Below are positions 10,182 to 20,339 of a stretch of 64,000 nucleotides of DNA, in pieces. Source of the DNA: Knoellia sp. S7-12 (GTDB taxonomy: Bacteria > Actinomycetota > Actinomycetes > Actinomycetales > Dermatophilaceae); NCBI RefSeq assembly GCF_040518285.1, contig NZ_CP155449.1:1054001-1118000 (forward strand), given 5' to 3'. Within the stretch, counting starts at the first letter, position 1. The number at the start of each line of letters is the position of its first letter. A program made the translations under genes and the position numbers. Under the pieces are notes generated by a model that did no database searches, was not told the origin of the DNA, and was given only the letters and a program-made list of their open reading frames with translations.

Positions 10182-10907
10182 ATGAGTGGATCGGGAGCAG
10201 ACACAGCCGTGGGGATTCCGTCGATTGCACGCACGACGGTGTTGGTCGTCGAGGACGAGCCGACGATCAACCAGGCCGTGACCGACCGGCTACGGGCCGA
10301 GGGCTACACCGTCCACCAGGCACACGACGGCCCTGCCGCTGTTGCGGCCTTCACCGAGCAGGCACCCGAACTCGTCGTCCTCGACGTCATGCTGCCCGGA
10401 TTCGACGGGCTCGAGGTGTGTCGCCGCATCCAGGCGGTGCGCCCGGTGCCGGTGCTCATGCTCACGGCCCGCGACGACGAGACCGACATCCTCGTGGGGC
10501 TCGGCGTCGGCGCCGACGACTACGTCACCAAGCCGTTCCGCATGCGTGAGGTCGTCGCACGCACCCACGCACTGCTGCGCCGGGTCGAACGTGCCGCCGA
10601 GCTCGCCGCGACACCCGCACCCACGACCCAGGTCGGTGCGGTCGAGATCGATGGGCCTGCTCGGCGGGTGACGGTCGACGGCGAAGAGGTTCACCTCACC
10701 CCTCTCGAGTTCGACCTCCTCGCCTCGCTCGCGTCGACCCCCGGGACCGTCCGCTCGCGTGAACAACTCATGGGTGAGGTGTGGGGCTGGTCCGACGCCT
10801 CGGGCACGCGAACCCTCGACAGTCACGTGAAGTCCCTGCGCGCCAAGATTGGTGCCGCGCGTGTGCGCACCGTTCATGGGGTCGGCTATGCCCTGGAGAG
10901 TGCGTGA
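10182..10907 (+). CDS. OmpR/PhoB-family response regulator
   Basis: A 241-residue regulator. The receiver domain has the acidic pair E24/D25, phospho-acceptor D68 (LVVLDVMLPG) and K117 (YVTKPF). A C-terminal winged helix (about 145-240) ends in the typical RTVHGVGYAL. The ATG at 10182 removes a non-conserved upstream extension of the frame. The stop overlaps the GTG of the sensor kinase (GTGA), so the two form a coupled two-component system. The likely targets include its own operon and possibly the divergent secreted VWA gene, about 200 bp away. Confidence 0.93.
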   Translation: MSGSGADTAVGIPSIARTTVLVVEDEPTINQAVTDRLRAEGYTVHQAHDGPAAVAAFTEQAPELVVLDVMLPGFDGLEVCRRIQAVRPVPVLMLTARDDETDILVGLGVGADDYVTKPFRMREVVARTHALLRRVERAAELAATPAPTTQVGAVEIDGPARRVTVDGEEVHLTPLEFDLLASLASTPGTVRSREQLMGEVWGWSDASGTRTLDSHVKSLRAKIGAARVRTVHGVGYALESA

Positions 10908-13534
10908 ACACCGACCAGCCGCTCGCGAGCATTGACTCGATCAAGGTCAAGCTCGGGCTCCTCGTGGCGGTGAGCTGCGTTGTCGCAGCGCTGTTTGCGA
11001 CGATCGGAGACCGAGCCGGTATGCCGCTCTGGCTCACCCTGCCGGTGACCGTCACCGTCGCGTTGCTCGTCACCCAGTGGCTTGCTCGGGGCATGACGGC
11101 TCCGCTGCGCGAGATGACTCACGCTGCCAGCCGCATGGCGGCGGGGGACTACCTGCAGCGCGTCTCGACGAAGTCGACCGACGAGGTTGGCGTACTCGCT
11201 CGAGCCTTCAACGCCATGTCCTCCGATCTCGCCGACGCGGACCACCAGCGTCGCCAGCTCGTCGCCACGGTCTCGCACGAGCTCCGCACACCGCTCACCG
11301 CCCAGCGCGCCCTCCTCGAGAACCTCGTCGACGGTGTGGTGCAGCCCGACGACGCCGCATTGCGTGGGGCGCTCACCCAGTCCGAGCGACTGAGCGACCT
11401 CGTCGGCGACCTGTTGGACCTGTCGCGGATCGACGCCGGAGTCGCACCGCTGAGGCTCGAAGAGGTGGCGGTCGCAGATCTGCTCCGCCGGGCGGTGTCG
11501 GAGGCCGAGCTCGGTTCCCGGACCGTTCATCACGTATGCCGTGTGGTCCCGGACGATCTCGTCGTCACGGCTGATCCTGCTCGCCTTGCACAACTCGTCG
11601 CCAATCTGCTCGACAACGCCGCTCGACACAGCCCTCTGGGCGGCGAGATCCAGCTCGTGGCAACCGTTCTGGACAGCGAACAATGGTCGCTCGAGGTCAT
11701 CGACGACGGGCCGGGCATTCCCGCTGACAAGGCCGCCAATGTCTTCAGCCGCTTCGGCACGGGCGATGATGCGGGTGGCGGCACCGGCCTCGGGCTCGCG
11801 ATTGCTTCCTGGGTCTGCGAGCTCCACGGCGGCTCCATCAGCGTTGATCCCACCCCGCCGGGCGGACGAGGTGCGCGACTGCGCGCGGTCCTGCCACGGC
11901 ATACGCCCGACCGCGCCCAACGGACCTCGGAGGTCGCCATGACGACAACGCCCGCCACGCCGCCTGCGGCGCCACGACCGCCAGTGCCGGCAGCGGCCGC
12001 GGCGTCAGCACCAGCACCCGGGACCGTGGTCGTGAAGCAGGGCCCGCCGCCGTTCGTCGACACGCTCTTCGGGAGGTTCTGGCCGGAGGCCGGGCTCGGT
12101 CCGCAACCCAGGCTGCTCATCGGGGCCATGCTGTTGGGCCTCATCGGGTCGATCACCTTGCCCGAGAGACGGATTGGTGTGGCAGTGGGGCTCGTCGCCC
12201 TGTTGGCGGCCGCGCTCATCCTCTCGGCATCGCGACAGAGGTGGAGTGCCTGGGCCATCAGCTGCGTGGCGGTGGGGGTTGGTCTGACCGCCATGACCGT
12301 CATCCGGGCGGCCGAGTGGATCCCCGTCCTCTCGGCCATGATCGCGGCGCTCCTGCTCGCCGCCACCGTGACCCGAGCCCGGTCGTTCGTGAGCATCCCG
12401 CTCTCCGCGATCTCCTGGGTACTAGCGGGTCTCCGCGGTCTGCCGCTGCTCGGTCGCACCCTGACGGCGACCAGTCGGATGCCGCTGCTCTGGCCGGTCC
12501 TGCGCACCATCGCGATCGCGGCAGTGGGTCTTGTCCTCTTCGGTGGACTGTTCGCCTCCGGCGACGCGATCTTCGGGTCCTGGGCACAGGCGCTCGTGCC
12601 CAATCTGCGCTGGGACACCATCATCGGGCGGATCTTCGTCTTCGTCTTCATCGCGGGGATCGCTCTCGCCGGGGCCTACCTCGCGCTCAACCCGCCGCGG
12701 ATCGCCGACCTCGACGTCCCCCGGGGACGCCCCGTGACCCACCGCTGGGAGTGGCTCGTCCCGCTGGGCGTCGTCATCGCCCTCTTCGTCGCGTTCCTCG
12801 CCGCGCAGGCGACAGCAATGTGGGGGGGCCACGAATACCTGCGCGAGACAACGGGACTCACCTATGCGGAGTACGTCCACGAAGGCTTCGGCCAGCTCAC
12901 GACCGCGACGTTCCTCACCCTGGTCGTCGTGGGCATCGCCACCCGCAAGGCAGCGCAGGTGACGGCCTCCGACCGGCTCACCCTCAAGGTCGCCCTCATC
13001 TCGCTGTGCCTGCTCACGCTGGCCGTCGTGGGGTCGGCGCTCTATCGGATGAGCCTCTACCAGGACGCCTACGGCTTCACCGTGCTCCGCGTCTTCGTCG
13101 ACGGCTTCGAGCTGTGGCTCGGTCTGCTCATCGTGCTGATGATCGCGGCGATCGTGCGGGGCAGCGGCAAGTGGGTGCCGCGGGCGGCGCTGCTCTCGGG
13201 TGCGCTCTTCTTCCTCGGCTTCGGCCTGATGAATCCCGATGGCTTCGTGGCACAGCGCAACATCGACCGCTTCCACGAGACCGGCAAGCTCGACACCGAC
13301 TACCTCGCTGGACTTGGCCCCGACGCGGTCCCGACGATGATCAACGGCCTCGACGCGAAGCAGGCAGCATGTGTCGTGAACTGGAACATGGAGCGCAGCG
13401 CTGACGGTGAGGACGACATCTTGGCGTGGAACCTTGGCCGGTCGCGTGCCTTCGCCGCCACCGAGGGCAAGGACCTCACCGTCGACACGTCGTTCTGCTC
13501 GGGCTTCGGCGACGGCTCCTCGTCCCGCCAGTGA
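10904..13534 (+). CDS. Sensor histidine kinase fused to a multi-pass DUF4153-like membrane domain
   Basis: An 876-residue protein. Two N-terminal membrane helices (about 12-32 and 38-60) enclose only a very short outside loop. A HAMP domain (about 62-115), HisKA with H125 (VSHELRTPL), and an ATPase domain ending near residue 335 (DDGPGIPADKAANVFSRFGTG, GGGTGLGLAI) follow. An Ala/Pro-rich linker (about 346-372) leads into a roughly 480-residue region with about ten hydrophobic segments resembling DUF4153/DUF4173. The frame is uninterrupted. An internal ATG at 11939 with a GGAGG 5 nt before it could also make the membrane domain alone. The usual length of such kinases is 340-480 residues. Confidence 0.85.
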   Translation: MNTDQPLASIDSIKVKLGLLVAVSCVVAALFATIGDRAGMPLWLTLPVTVTVALLVTQWLARGMTAPLREMTHAASRMAAGDYLQRVSTKSTDEVGVLARAFNAMSSDLADADHQRRQLVATVSHELRTPLTAQRALLENLVDGVVQPDDAALRGALTQSERLSDLVGDLLDLSRIDAGVAPLRLEEVAVADLLRRAVSEAELGSRTVHHVCRVVPDDLVVTADPARLAQLVANLLDNAARHSPLGGEIQLVATVLDSEQWSLEVIDDGPGIPADKAANVFSRFGTGDDAGGGTGLGLAIASWVCELHGGSISVDPTPPGGRGARLRAVLPRHTPDRAQRTSEVAMTTTPATPPAAPRPPVPAAAAASAPAPGTVVVKQGPPPFVDTLFGRFWPEAGLGPQPRLLIGAMLLGLIGSITLPERRIGVAVGLVALLAAALILSASRQRWSAWAISCVAVGVGLTAMTVIRAAEWIPVLSAMIAALLLAATVTRARSFVSIPLSAISWVLAGLRGLPLLGRTLTATSRMPLLWPVLRTIAIAAVGLVLFGGLFASGDAIFGSWAQALVPNLRWDTIIGRIFVFVFIAGIALAGAYLALNPPRIADLDVPRGRPVTHRWEWLVPLGVVIALFVAFLAAQATAMWGGHEYLRETTGLTYAEYVHEGFGQLTTATFLTLVVVGIATRKAAQVTASDRLTLKVALISLCLLTLAVVGSALYRMSLYQDAYGFTVLRVFVDGFELWLGLLIVLMIAAIVRGSGKWVPRAALLSGALFFLGFGLMNPDGFVAQRNIDRFHETGKLDTDYLAGLGPDAVPTMINGLDAKQAACVVNWNMERSADGEDDILAWNLGRSRAFAATEGKDLTVDTSFCSGFGDGSSSRQ

Positions 13535-13540
13535 CTCCTC

Positions 13541-13584
13541 GCGTCTGCGGATGTGGTGGCTCTGGCGACCACATCCGCAGACGC
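13541..13584 (+). terminator. 17-bp perfect inverted repeat after the kinase gene
   Basis: Arms at 13541-13557 (GCGTCTGCGGATGTGGT) and 13568-13584 are perfect complements with a 10-nt loop. It sits 6 nt after the kinase stop and serves as a terminator. The arm core is shared with a second palindrome after rpoC (60911-60950), so this may be a repeated element rather than a one-off terminator. Confidence 0.75.
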
Positions 13585-13623
13585 AGCGGATGCGGAAGGT
13601 GAGCGGACGGCATACTCGAATCC

Positions 13624-14067
13624 ATGGACTCGACCACAGTGCTCGTCCTCAACGGCCCCAATCTCAACCTGCTCGGCGAGCGTGAGCCAGAGATCTATGG
13701 GAGCGACACGCTCGCGGACGTCGAGGCCCTCTGTCGCACGGCCTGTGACGAAGCGGGGCTGACGCTCGAGTTCCGGCAGAGCAACCACGAGGGCGTGCTC
13801 ATCGACTGGGTCCAGGAGGGGCGACGCGGCATCGCGGGTCTCGTGATCAACGCGGCCGGCTACACACACACGTCGGTCGCTCTGCGCGATGCGCTCAACG
13901 CAGTGACCGTGCCTCGCGTCGAGGTGCACATCAGCGACATTCACGCGCGCGAGGCGTTCAGGCACCACAGCTATCTCACCGACGTCACCGACCACCAGAT
14001 CATCGGGCGCGGCGTGGCGGGTTATGTCGAGGCGATTGACTGGGTGGCTGCCCGACGCGCGAGCTAG
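13624..14067 (+). CDS. aroQ: Type II 3-dehydroquinate dehydratase
   Basis: A 147-residue enzyme converting 3-dehydroquinate to 3-dehydroshikimate in aromatic amino-acid synthesis. The type II signatures are present: [18 protein letters not shown] with R20 and catalytic Tyr25, the NHEG loop (N54-H55), NAAGYTHTS (about 76-84) and [10 protein letters not shown] with catalytic His102. Length is normal for the dodecameric family. It stands alone rather than with other aro genes. Its TAG stop lies in a CTAG palindrome that also supplies the stop of the convergent sigma factor. Confidence 0.95.
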   Translation: MDSTTVLVLNGPNLNLLGEREPEIYGSDTLADVEALCRTACDEAGLTLEFRQSNHEGVLIDWVQEGRRGIAGLVINAAGYTHTSVALRDALNAVTVPRVEVHISDIHAREAFRHHSYLTDVTDHQIIGRGVAGYVEAIDWVAARRAS

Positions 14068-15359
14068 AGCTCGGCCAGTCCCACCGCGGAGGGCCCGGAG
14101 GTGCGGGAGGTCTCGGCGGCGGAGGCCTGTGAGGCGTCGCGGCGCGCTTCGAGGAAGCGTCGCTCGGCTGGGGTGTGAGTGAGCTCGATCGCGCGCTGGT
14201 AGGCGGCAGCCGCCTCCGCATGACGGCCTGACCGGTCAAGGAGATCGGCACGGGTCGCCCACAGCGGTTGGAAGCGCGCGGCGCGGGAGGCCTCGTCGGA
14301 CGCCTCGATCGCGTCGAGGAGAGCCAGGCCGGCTGCGGGCCCCTCCACGTTGGCCGTCACTGCCGCGAGTGCGGCCGCGCTCCCCAGGCTGGGCGCCACG
14401 GCATGCAGTGAGCGGTGGAGTTCCAGGAGGGCCGGCCAGTCGGTGCCCCCGGTGATCGCCCTCGCGCAATGGACGGCCTGGACGGCGGCCTCCAGCTGAT
14501 AGCGCCCCAACACCCGGGCCGGGTGGGCTGCGCGGAGGTGCTCGTGAGCCCGCGCGATCCGCCCGCGGTCCCACTGGGTGGAGTCCTGCTCGGCGAGAGG
14601 GACGAAGGAGCCGCCGATTCCGGTCCGCGCAGCGCGGCGCGCGGCCGACAACCCCACCAGGGCTGCGAGCCCTCGGGCTTCGGGATCGTCGGGGACCAGC
14701 TCGGCGAGCACCTCGGCCAAGTGCAGCGCCTCCGGCGGCAGGTCGCGCTCAGCAGGTCCCGTGGACCAGTCGATGACATAGGCGCCGTAGACCGCGCCGA
14801 GGAGCGCATCCATCCGCTCGGGCAGGACCGAGCGGTCCGGGATGCGGAAGGGGATCCGGTTGTCGCGGATGCGGCTCTTGGCGCGCACGAGCCGGGTCGC
14901 CATGGTCGTGGTGGGGATCGCATAGATGCGGGCGACCTGCTCGGCGCTGTATCCGAGGACGGTGTTGAGCATGAGGGGAGTGCGTGCCGTCGGCGCGATC
15001 GCGGGGTGCGCACAGACGAGCATCAGCTCGAGCCGACGGTCGGGGACGGCGTCAGGGTCGACGTCGTCGAGGTGCGACGGAGCATCCGCCTCCGGATCCA
15101 GGGACGTGGTCCGCGACACCTCCGCCGAGCGCCACCTGTCTCGTTGACGGTTGCGGGCCACCGTGAGCAGCCACGCCTCCGGTCGGTCCGGCACGCCCTT
15201 GACGGGCCAGGTGCGCAGGGCCGCCTCGAAGGCGTCGCCGAGAGCGTCTTCCGCGGCCGCGATGTCGTGGGTGCCCGCAGCGAGAAGGGCAAGCAGGCGG
15301 CCATAGCTGGTGCGGGCCACACTCTCGGCCCGCACCGGCGTGGATTCTTCGGGGTTCAT
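14064..15359 (-). CDS. ECF-type RNA polymerase sigma factor with C-terminal extension
   Basis: A 431-residue sigma-70-family protein. Region 2 lies near residues 15-85 ([38 protein letters not shown]). Region 4 is near 125-190 ([32 protein letters not shown]). An extra C-terminal helical domain of about 220 residues (DUF6596-type; [17 protein letters not shown]) follows. Factors of this group lack a classical anti-sigma and are usually encoded beside a YCII/DGPF-domain protein, as here. The promoters recognised are unknown. The frame extends upstream, but the ATG at 15359 sits 14 nt behind the YCII stop. Confidence 0.88.
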   Translation of the reverse strand: MNPEESTPVRAESVARTSYGRLLALLAAGTHDIAAAEDALGDAFEAALRTWPVKGVPDRPEAWLLTVARNRQRDRWRSAEVSRTTSLDPEADAPSHLDDVDPDAVPDRRLELMLVCAHPAIAPTARTPLMLNTVLGYSAEQVARIYAIPTTTMATRLVRAKSRIRDNRIPFRIPDRSVLPERMDALLGAVYGAYVIDWSTGPAERDLPPEALHLAEVLAELVPDDPEARGLAALVGLSAARRAARTGIGGSFVPLAEQDSTQWDRGRIARAHEHLRAAHPARVLGRYQLEAAVQAVHCARAITGGTDWPALLELHRSLHAVAPSLGSAAALAAVTANVEGPAAGLALLDAIEASDEASRAARFQPLWATRADLLDRSGRHAEAAAAYQRAIELTHTPAERRFLEARRDASQASAAETSRTSGPSAVGLAEL

Positions 15360-15373
15360 TGCAGAACGTCCGC

Positions 15374-15760
15374 TCAGGTGAGGCGACAGCCGTCGTTCCA
15401 CGTGCCGTCGACGAACGACGTCGCCGCGGCCCGGACCTCGATGAGGCCGTACTGCGCCGCGGGGCACTTCTCCGCCCAGCCGAGTGCGGCATCGAGGTCG
15501 GGGACGTCAATGACGAAGATGCCAGCGAGGGCGTCCTTTGTCTCGGCGAAGGGGCCGTCCTGCACCTCGAGCGATCCGTTGCGCAGGGTGATGGTCGTGG
15601 CGGAGGACGTGGGGGCGAGGACCTCGGCGGCGATGAGGACGCCGGACTCCTCGAGGGCGCGACCATAGGCACCGAAGGCGTCCTGCATCTGGGCGATGGC
15701 CTCCTCCGGGATCTCACCGGCGGCGGGCTCGGGGTGGGCGAGGACGAGACTGAAACGCAT
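15374..15760 (-). CDS. YCII-related (DGPF) domain protein
   Basis: A 128-residue small protein of the YCII/DGPF fold, with the family motif around DGPFAETKDALAGIFVIDV (about 75-95). It is the usual genomic partner of the downstream ECF sigma factor, and the pair form one transcription unit. The ATG at 15760 has a GGAG 7 nt upstream and was chosen over a 27-residue longer frame. The biochemical role of these proteins is not established; a sensing or regulatory role for the sigma factor is inferred from co-occurrence. Confidence 0.85.
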   Translation of the reverse strand: MRFSLVLAHPEPAAGEIPEEAIAQMQDAFGAYGRALEESGVLIAAEVLAPTSSATTITLRNGSLEVQDGPFAETKDALAGIFVIDVPDLDAALGWAEKCPAAQYGLIEVRAAATSFVDGTWNDGCRLT

Positions 15761-15953
15761 GACGTGCTCCTTCGTGATGTCGGCGCCTCCTGGTTGGCGA
15801 CGCTCACCGTGGTGACGGATGAGCGAGCCTGCAATCGTCACTTCCTGAGCAATCTCTCACGCGGCACACCAGTCAGGAGTGAAAGAGGCGGCAGATCGGC
15901 GTTCGGTGGTGGCACCAGCGATGTCCGGTGGCTTCGTGACTTCCGCGTATTAC

Positions 15954-15965
15954 TAGGACGTCCTA
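15954..15965 (+). promoter_or_regulatory. Candidate operator palindrome before the mutase gene
   Basis: A perfect 12-bp palindrome TAGGACGTCCTA lies 10 nt before the mutase ATG, where the promoter core would be expected. The gap to the ATG has no Shine-Dalgarno, so the message may be leaderless. A repressor bound here would block initiation. A partial copy (ACTAGGACGT) precedes the SDR gene at 26896. Confidence 0.4.
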
Positions 15966-15975
15966 CTATTTCGGT

Positions 15976-18900
15976 ATGACACAGACGTCTCCTGAGCTGC
16001 ACGTGCCCTCGAACCCGGTCCGCATCGTCACTGCGTCGAGCCTGTTCGACGGCCATGACGCGTCGATCAACATCATGCGGCGCATCATGCAGAGCCAGGG
16101 CGCAGAGGTCATCCACCTCGGCCACAACCGCTCCGTCCAGGAGGTCGTCGACGCGGCGATCGAGGAGGACGTGCAGGGCATCGCTGTGTCGTCCTATCAG
16201 GGCGGGCACGTCGAGTACTTCGAGTACCTCGTACAGCTCCTCCGTGAGGCCGGCGCCGGTCACGTCAAGGTCGTAGGTGGTGGCGGCGGCGTCATCGTCG
16301 CCGACGAGATCGCCCGGCTGCGCGAGGCCGGCGTCACGATCTTCAGCCCCGAGGACGGCCAGCGTCTGGGCCTCGTCGGGATGATCAACACGGTCATCGA
16401 GGCCTGCGACACCGACCTGTATGCCGCTGGGTCGGCTGATCTTGCCGCCGTCCTGGCGGGGGAGCGCGCGGCCATCGCTCGCGCCATCACCGGCGCGGAG
16501 GCCGGCGCCCTGTCCGACGACCTGCGCAGCGAGCTTGTGAAGGCCGCGGCCGGACACCACGTGCCCGTCGTCGGCATCACCGGCACCGGTGGCTCGGGCA
16601 AGTCGAGCCTCACCGACGAGCTCGTCCGCCGCCTGCGGGTCGACCAGCAGGACAAGCTCCGCGTCGCCGTCGTCGCGATCGACCCGACCAAGCGCAAGGG
16701 AGGCGGTGCCCTCCTGGGTGACCGCATCCGGATGAACTCGCTCGACGGGGACCGCGTCCTCTTCCGTTCGCTCGCCACGCGCGGTGGACGTGAGGTTCCC
16801 GAGGGCCTCGAGGACGTCATCACGATCCTCAAGGCAGCGGCATACGACCTCATCATCATCGAGACGCCCGGCATCGGTCAGGGCGACGCGGCGATCGTGC
16901 CGTTCGCCGATGTGTCCATGTATGTCATGACGCCCGAGTTCGGTGCGCAGAGCCAGCTCGAGAAGATCGACATGCTCGACTTCGCCGACCTCGTCGCCAT
17001 CAACAAGTTCGAGCGGCGCGGCGCGATGGACGCGCTGCGTGACGTCGGACGCCAGCTCGTCCGCAACAAGGGTGCCTTCGGCAAGAAGCCCGAGGACATG
17101 CCGGTGTTCGGCACCTCGGCTGCGACGTTCAACGACGACGGTGTCACTGCGCTCTACCAGGAGCTGCGAAAACTGCTGTCCGACAAGGGTCTTGAGTTCG
17201 CCGAGGGTGCGCTGCCGCACGTGGACGTGCGCCACTCCTCGGTGCTGCGCCAGATCGTCCCGGCGTCGCGCGTCCGCTATCTCTCGGAGATCACCGACAC
17301 CGTCCGTGGCTATCACCAGCAAACCGAGGCGTATGCCGTCCAGGCCCGTCGGGTGCAGCGCTTCGAGTTCGTGGATGACGAGTTGGCTGCGGCGGGGCAT
17401 GAGGACCACGCGGTCGACCAGCTGCTGGCCGCTGCCCGCAAGGAGCTGCCGGCAGCCGTCGAGGAGGCCATCGAGAAGTGGCCGGCCACGGTCCAGGCCT
17501 ACAGCGGCGACGAGCAGGTCGTGCGGATCCGCGACAAGGAGATCCACACGTCGCTGGTCAAGGAGTCGTTGTCCGGCAGCAAGATTCGCCGCGTTGCCGT
17601 CCCGTCGTTCGCCGACCACGGCGACCTCGTGTCGTTCCTGCGGCGCGAGAACCTCCCCGGTCTCTTCCCGTTCACCGCCGGTGTCTTCCCGTTCAAGCGC
17701 GAGGGTGAGGACCCGGCCCGCATGTTTGCCGGTGAGGGTGACCCGTTCCGCACCAACCGCCGCTTCAAGTTGCTCTCCGAGGGCCAGCCGGCGACACGTC
17801 TGTCGACGGCCTTCGACTCGGTGACGCTCTATGGCCGCGACCCCGACCCGCGTCCCGACATCTACGGCAAGGTCGGCACGTCCGGCGTCTCCATCGCGAC
17901 TCTCGAGGACATGAAGGCGCTCTACGACGGCTTCGACCTCACGTCCCCGACGACGAGTGTGTCGATGACGATCAACGGCCCGGCGCCGACGATCCTCGCG
18001 TTCTTCCTCAACACCGTCATCGACGGTGAGGTGGCGAAGTTCGTCGCGGAGCACGACCGGCAGCCGACCGCCGAGGAGGCGACCGGCATACGCGCGCTTG
18101 CTCTGGCCTCTGTGCGCGGCACGGTCCAGGCCGACATCCTCAAGGAGGACCAGGGGCAGAACACCTGCCTGTTCTCGACCGAGTTCTCCCTGCGGATGAT
18201 GGCCGACATCCAGGAGTGGTTCATCGAGCAGCAGGTGCGCAACTTCTACTCGGTCTCGATCAGCGGCTATCACATCGCTGAGGCCGGGGCGAACCCCATC
18301 AGCCAGCTCGCGTTCACGCTGGCGAACGGGTTCACCTATGTCGAGGCCTACCTCGCGCGCGGCATGGACATCAACGACTTCGCGCCGAACCTGTCGTTCT
18401 TCTTCTCCAACGGGATGGACCCGGAGTACTCCGTCATCGGTCGCGTCGCCCGTCGCATCTGGGCTGTGGCGATGCGGGAGAAGTACGGCGCCAACGAACG
18501 CAGCCAGAAGTTGAAGTACCACGTGCAGACGTCGGGCCGCTCGCTGCACGCGCAGGAGATGGACTTCAACGACATCCGCACCACCCTCCAGGCGCTCATC
18601 GCGATCTATGACAACGCAAACTCATTGCACACCAACGCTTTTGACGAGGCCGTGACGACGCCGGGCCCCGACTCGGTGCGCCGCGCGCTCGCGATCCAGA
18701 TGATCATCAACCGCGAGTGGGGCCTCGCGATGAATGAGAACCCGCTGCAGGGCTCGTTCATCATCGACGAGCTGACCGACGTGGTCGAGGCCGCGGTGCT
18801 GGCCGAGTTCGACCGGATCTCGGAGCGCGGGGGAGTGCTCGGTGCGATGGAGACGGGCTACCAGCGCGGCAAGATCCAGGACGAGTCGATGATCTATGAG

Positions 18901-19218
18901 CACCGCAAGCACGACGGGTCGCTGCCGATCATCGGCGTCAACACCTTCCGCAAGCCCGACGCCGAGGGCGGCACGCCGCAGCACGTCGAGCTGGCCCGCG
19001 CCTCTGAGACCGAGAAGGAGTCGCAGCTCGAGCGGGTCAACGCCTATCGCGAAGCCCACCGCGAGGAGGCCGAGGTCGCACTGCAGCGTCTGCGCGAGGC
19101 GTCGATGAACGGCGACAACGTCTTCGCAGTGCTCATGGACGCCGCTCGGGTCTGCACGCTCCAGCAGGTGACGGACGCGTTCTTCGAGGTCGGTGGCCAG
19201 TACCGCCGCAACGTCTAG
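15976..19218 (+). CDS. icmF: Fused B12-dependent isobutyryl-CoA mutase (IcmF)
   Basis: A 1080-residue, three-part adenosylcobalamin enzyme interconverting isobutyryl-CoA and n-butyryl-CoA. It has an N-terminal B12-binding domain (about 12-145, with DGHDAS as the lower-ligand His motif) and a MeaB/G3E-type GTPase chaperone domain (about 190-415, P-loop GTGGSGKS at 203-210). The C-terminal mutase TIM barrel (about 530-1080) includes TFSLRM-like and GYHIAEAGANP motifs. Length and domain order fit IcmF rather than the separate small/large methylmalonyl-CoA mutase. The ATG has no clear Shine-Dalgarno. Closely related pivalyl-CoA mutase differs in active-site residues that I did not resolve. Confidence 0.92.
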   Translation: MTQTSPELHVPSNPVRIVTASSLFDGHDASINIMRRIMQSQGAEVIHLGHNRSVQEVVDAAIEEDVQGIAVSSYQGGHVEYFEYLVQLLREAGAGHVKVVGGGGGVIVADEIARLREAGVTIFSPEDGQRLGLVGMINTVIEACDTDLYAAGSADLAAVLAGERAAIARAITGAEAGALSDDLRSELVKAAAGHHVPVVGITGTGGSGKSSLTDELVRRLRVDQQDKLRVAVVAIDPTKRKGGGALLGDRIRMNSLDGDRVLFRSLATRGGREVPEGLEDVITILKAAAYDLIIIETPGIGQGDAAIVPFADVSMYVMTPEFGAQSQLEKIDMLDFADLVAINKFERRGAMDALRDVGRQLVRNKGAFGKKPEDMPVFGTSAATFNDDGVTALYQELRKLLSDKGLEFAEGALPHVDVRHSSVLRQIVPASRVRYLSEITDTVRGYHQQTEAYAVQARRVQRFEFVDDELAAAGHEDHAVDQLLAAARKELPAAVEEAIEKWPATVQAYSGDEQVVRIRDKEIHTSLVKESLSGSKIRRVAVPSFADHGDLVSFLRRENLPGLFPFTAGVFPFKREGEDPARMFAGEGDPFRTNRRFKLLSEGQPATRLSTAFDSVTLYGRDPDPRPDIYGKVGTSGVSIATLEDMKALYDGFDLTSPTTSVSMTINGPAPTILAFFLNTVIDGEVAKFVAEHDRQPTAEEATGIRALALASVRGTVQADILKEDQGQNTCLFSTEFSLRMMADIQEWFIEQQVRNFYSVSISGYHIAEAGANPISQLAFTLANGFTYVEAYLARGMDINDFAPNLSFFFSNGMDPEYSVIGRVARRIWAVAMREKYGANERSQKLKYHVQTSGRSLHAQEMDFNDIRTTLQALIAIYDNANSLHTNAFDEAVTTPGPDSVRRALAIQMIINREWGLAMNENPLQGSFIIDELTDVVEAAVLAEFDRISERGGVLGAMETGYQRGKIQDESMIYEHRKHDGSLPIIGVNTFRKPDAEGGTPQHVELARASETEKESQLERVNAYREAHREEAEVALQRLREASMNGDNVFAVLMDAARVCTLQQVTDAFFEVGGQYRRNV

Positions 19219-19509
19219 GTAGTCACCGTCGAGGCGGTCAGCGACTGCATTCGACTGTCAACGCCCGCGTCACTCCGGCTCCAGATAGGGCCACAACCCC
19301 ATCGATGCAGTGACCACCATCTGGCGACGGCAAGCCGGAGAGGCCTGGATTGGCGACCCGTCATGGCCTTCGTGGCGCGGTGGGTGGGATCGCCGAGTAA
19401 CCACGACGATGTTGACGCTGGACCTTCTCTGCACCTGTCAAGATGCTCTCGCGGCCTGAAGTGTGAAGGCATCACGACCGACCCGCACGAGGACGGCTAG
19501 GTTCTGACC

Positions 19510-19800
19510 GTGAACATCGACTTTAGTGACTTGCGCTTGGTATGGCCGGATGGCCTGGTACGGCAAATCGCGGCCCGACTCGCGCCGGATGGCGACATTG
19601 AGCCCTCAACCTTGGTGTGGCTGATGGCTGAGGCATTTGTCGATCCTCGCGGTTCTTCGGCGATGAGGGATGGTGCGCTTCCGGGGGCTCCGTGCACGAG
19701 TTCGATCAACTTGTTCTCGGATGGGACTCCGTCGGACGTCAGCCGGGAGTACTTGGCCTCGCTTCTGGAAGGAATCAACGATGGCGCGGTCAAGCCGTAA
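19510..19800 (+). CDS. Hypothetical protein of 96 residues
   Basis: An open frame starting at GTG, encoding an acidic soluble protein with no membrane segment. No domain was recognised. Codon positions look protein-coding, and the opening (NIDFSDLRLVWPDGLVRQIA) resembles small folded hypothetical proteins of actinobacteria. It opens the segment with no GTATGCCG words. The preceding 291 nt (19219-19509) contain no gene that I can support. Confidence 0.5.
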   Translation: MNIDFSDLRLVWPDGLVRQIAARLAPDGDIEPSTLVWLMAEAFVDPRGSSAMRDGALPGAPCTSSINLFSDGTPSDVSREYLASLLEGINDGAVKP

Positions 19801-20339
19801 ACGCCAGCTCGGTACTACCGGCAGCGAGCCGAGACCGAGGCCCATCCCTCTTTAGTGGGCGATGAGGAACTCGGCCCCGCGCTGTGCAAGGTCCTCGTCG
19901 ACCTGGACAAGACGACTTCTTGAGGGGTCTTCTGGACCTGACCAGCATCACTCGCGTTCATGAACGCCCGCACCGGACGCCAGCGCTTTGAAGATAGTTG
20001 ATCTCTCCCTCGAGGAGCGATGAAGGGCAATGTGCGCCCCCGACATACCGGCGGCATCCTCGTTCGGCAATCGGCAATGAGGAAGCAGCGATTTACGTTG
20101 CCCGCGGCCGTGATGGCCAGCGTTGAGAAAGGTTGACAGGAGTAGGACGGGACGATTTCGTCGTGGGGGCCGGACGATGCCTTCGAGGGGTACGGCGCGT
20201 CGAGAGCGGTCGACATCCAACATTGCCACCGATCGGTTCCTGGGCCCGTCATCTGGCCAACGATGACAGGGAGGTGACTCGCCGGGTCTGGTGGAGGCTC
20301 TCAATCCATGGAGGATGAGAGTGATGGCATCACCAGCTG
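19801..20339 (+). other. Non-coding or decayed spacer
   Basis: About 540 nt without a credible gene. Open frames on both strands are short and Cys/Ser/Arg-rich, with no recognisable family, and codon-position bias is weak. The next recognisable sequence is the start-less oxidoreductase remnant at 20340, so this stretch is probably decayed DNA. Confidence 0.5.
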
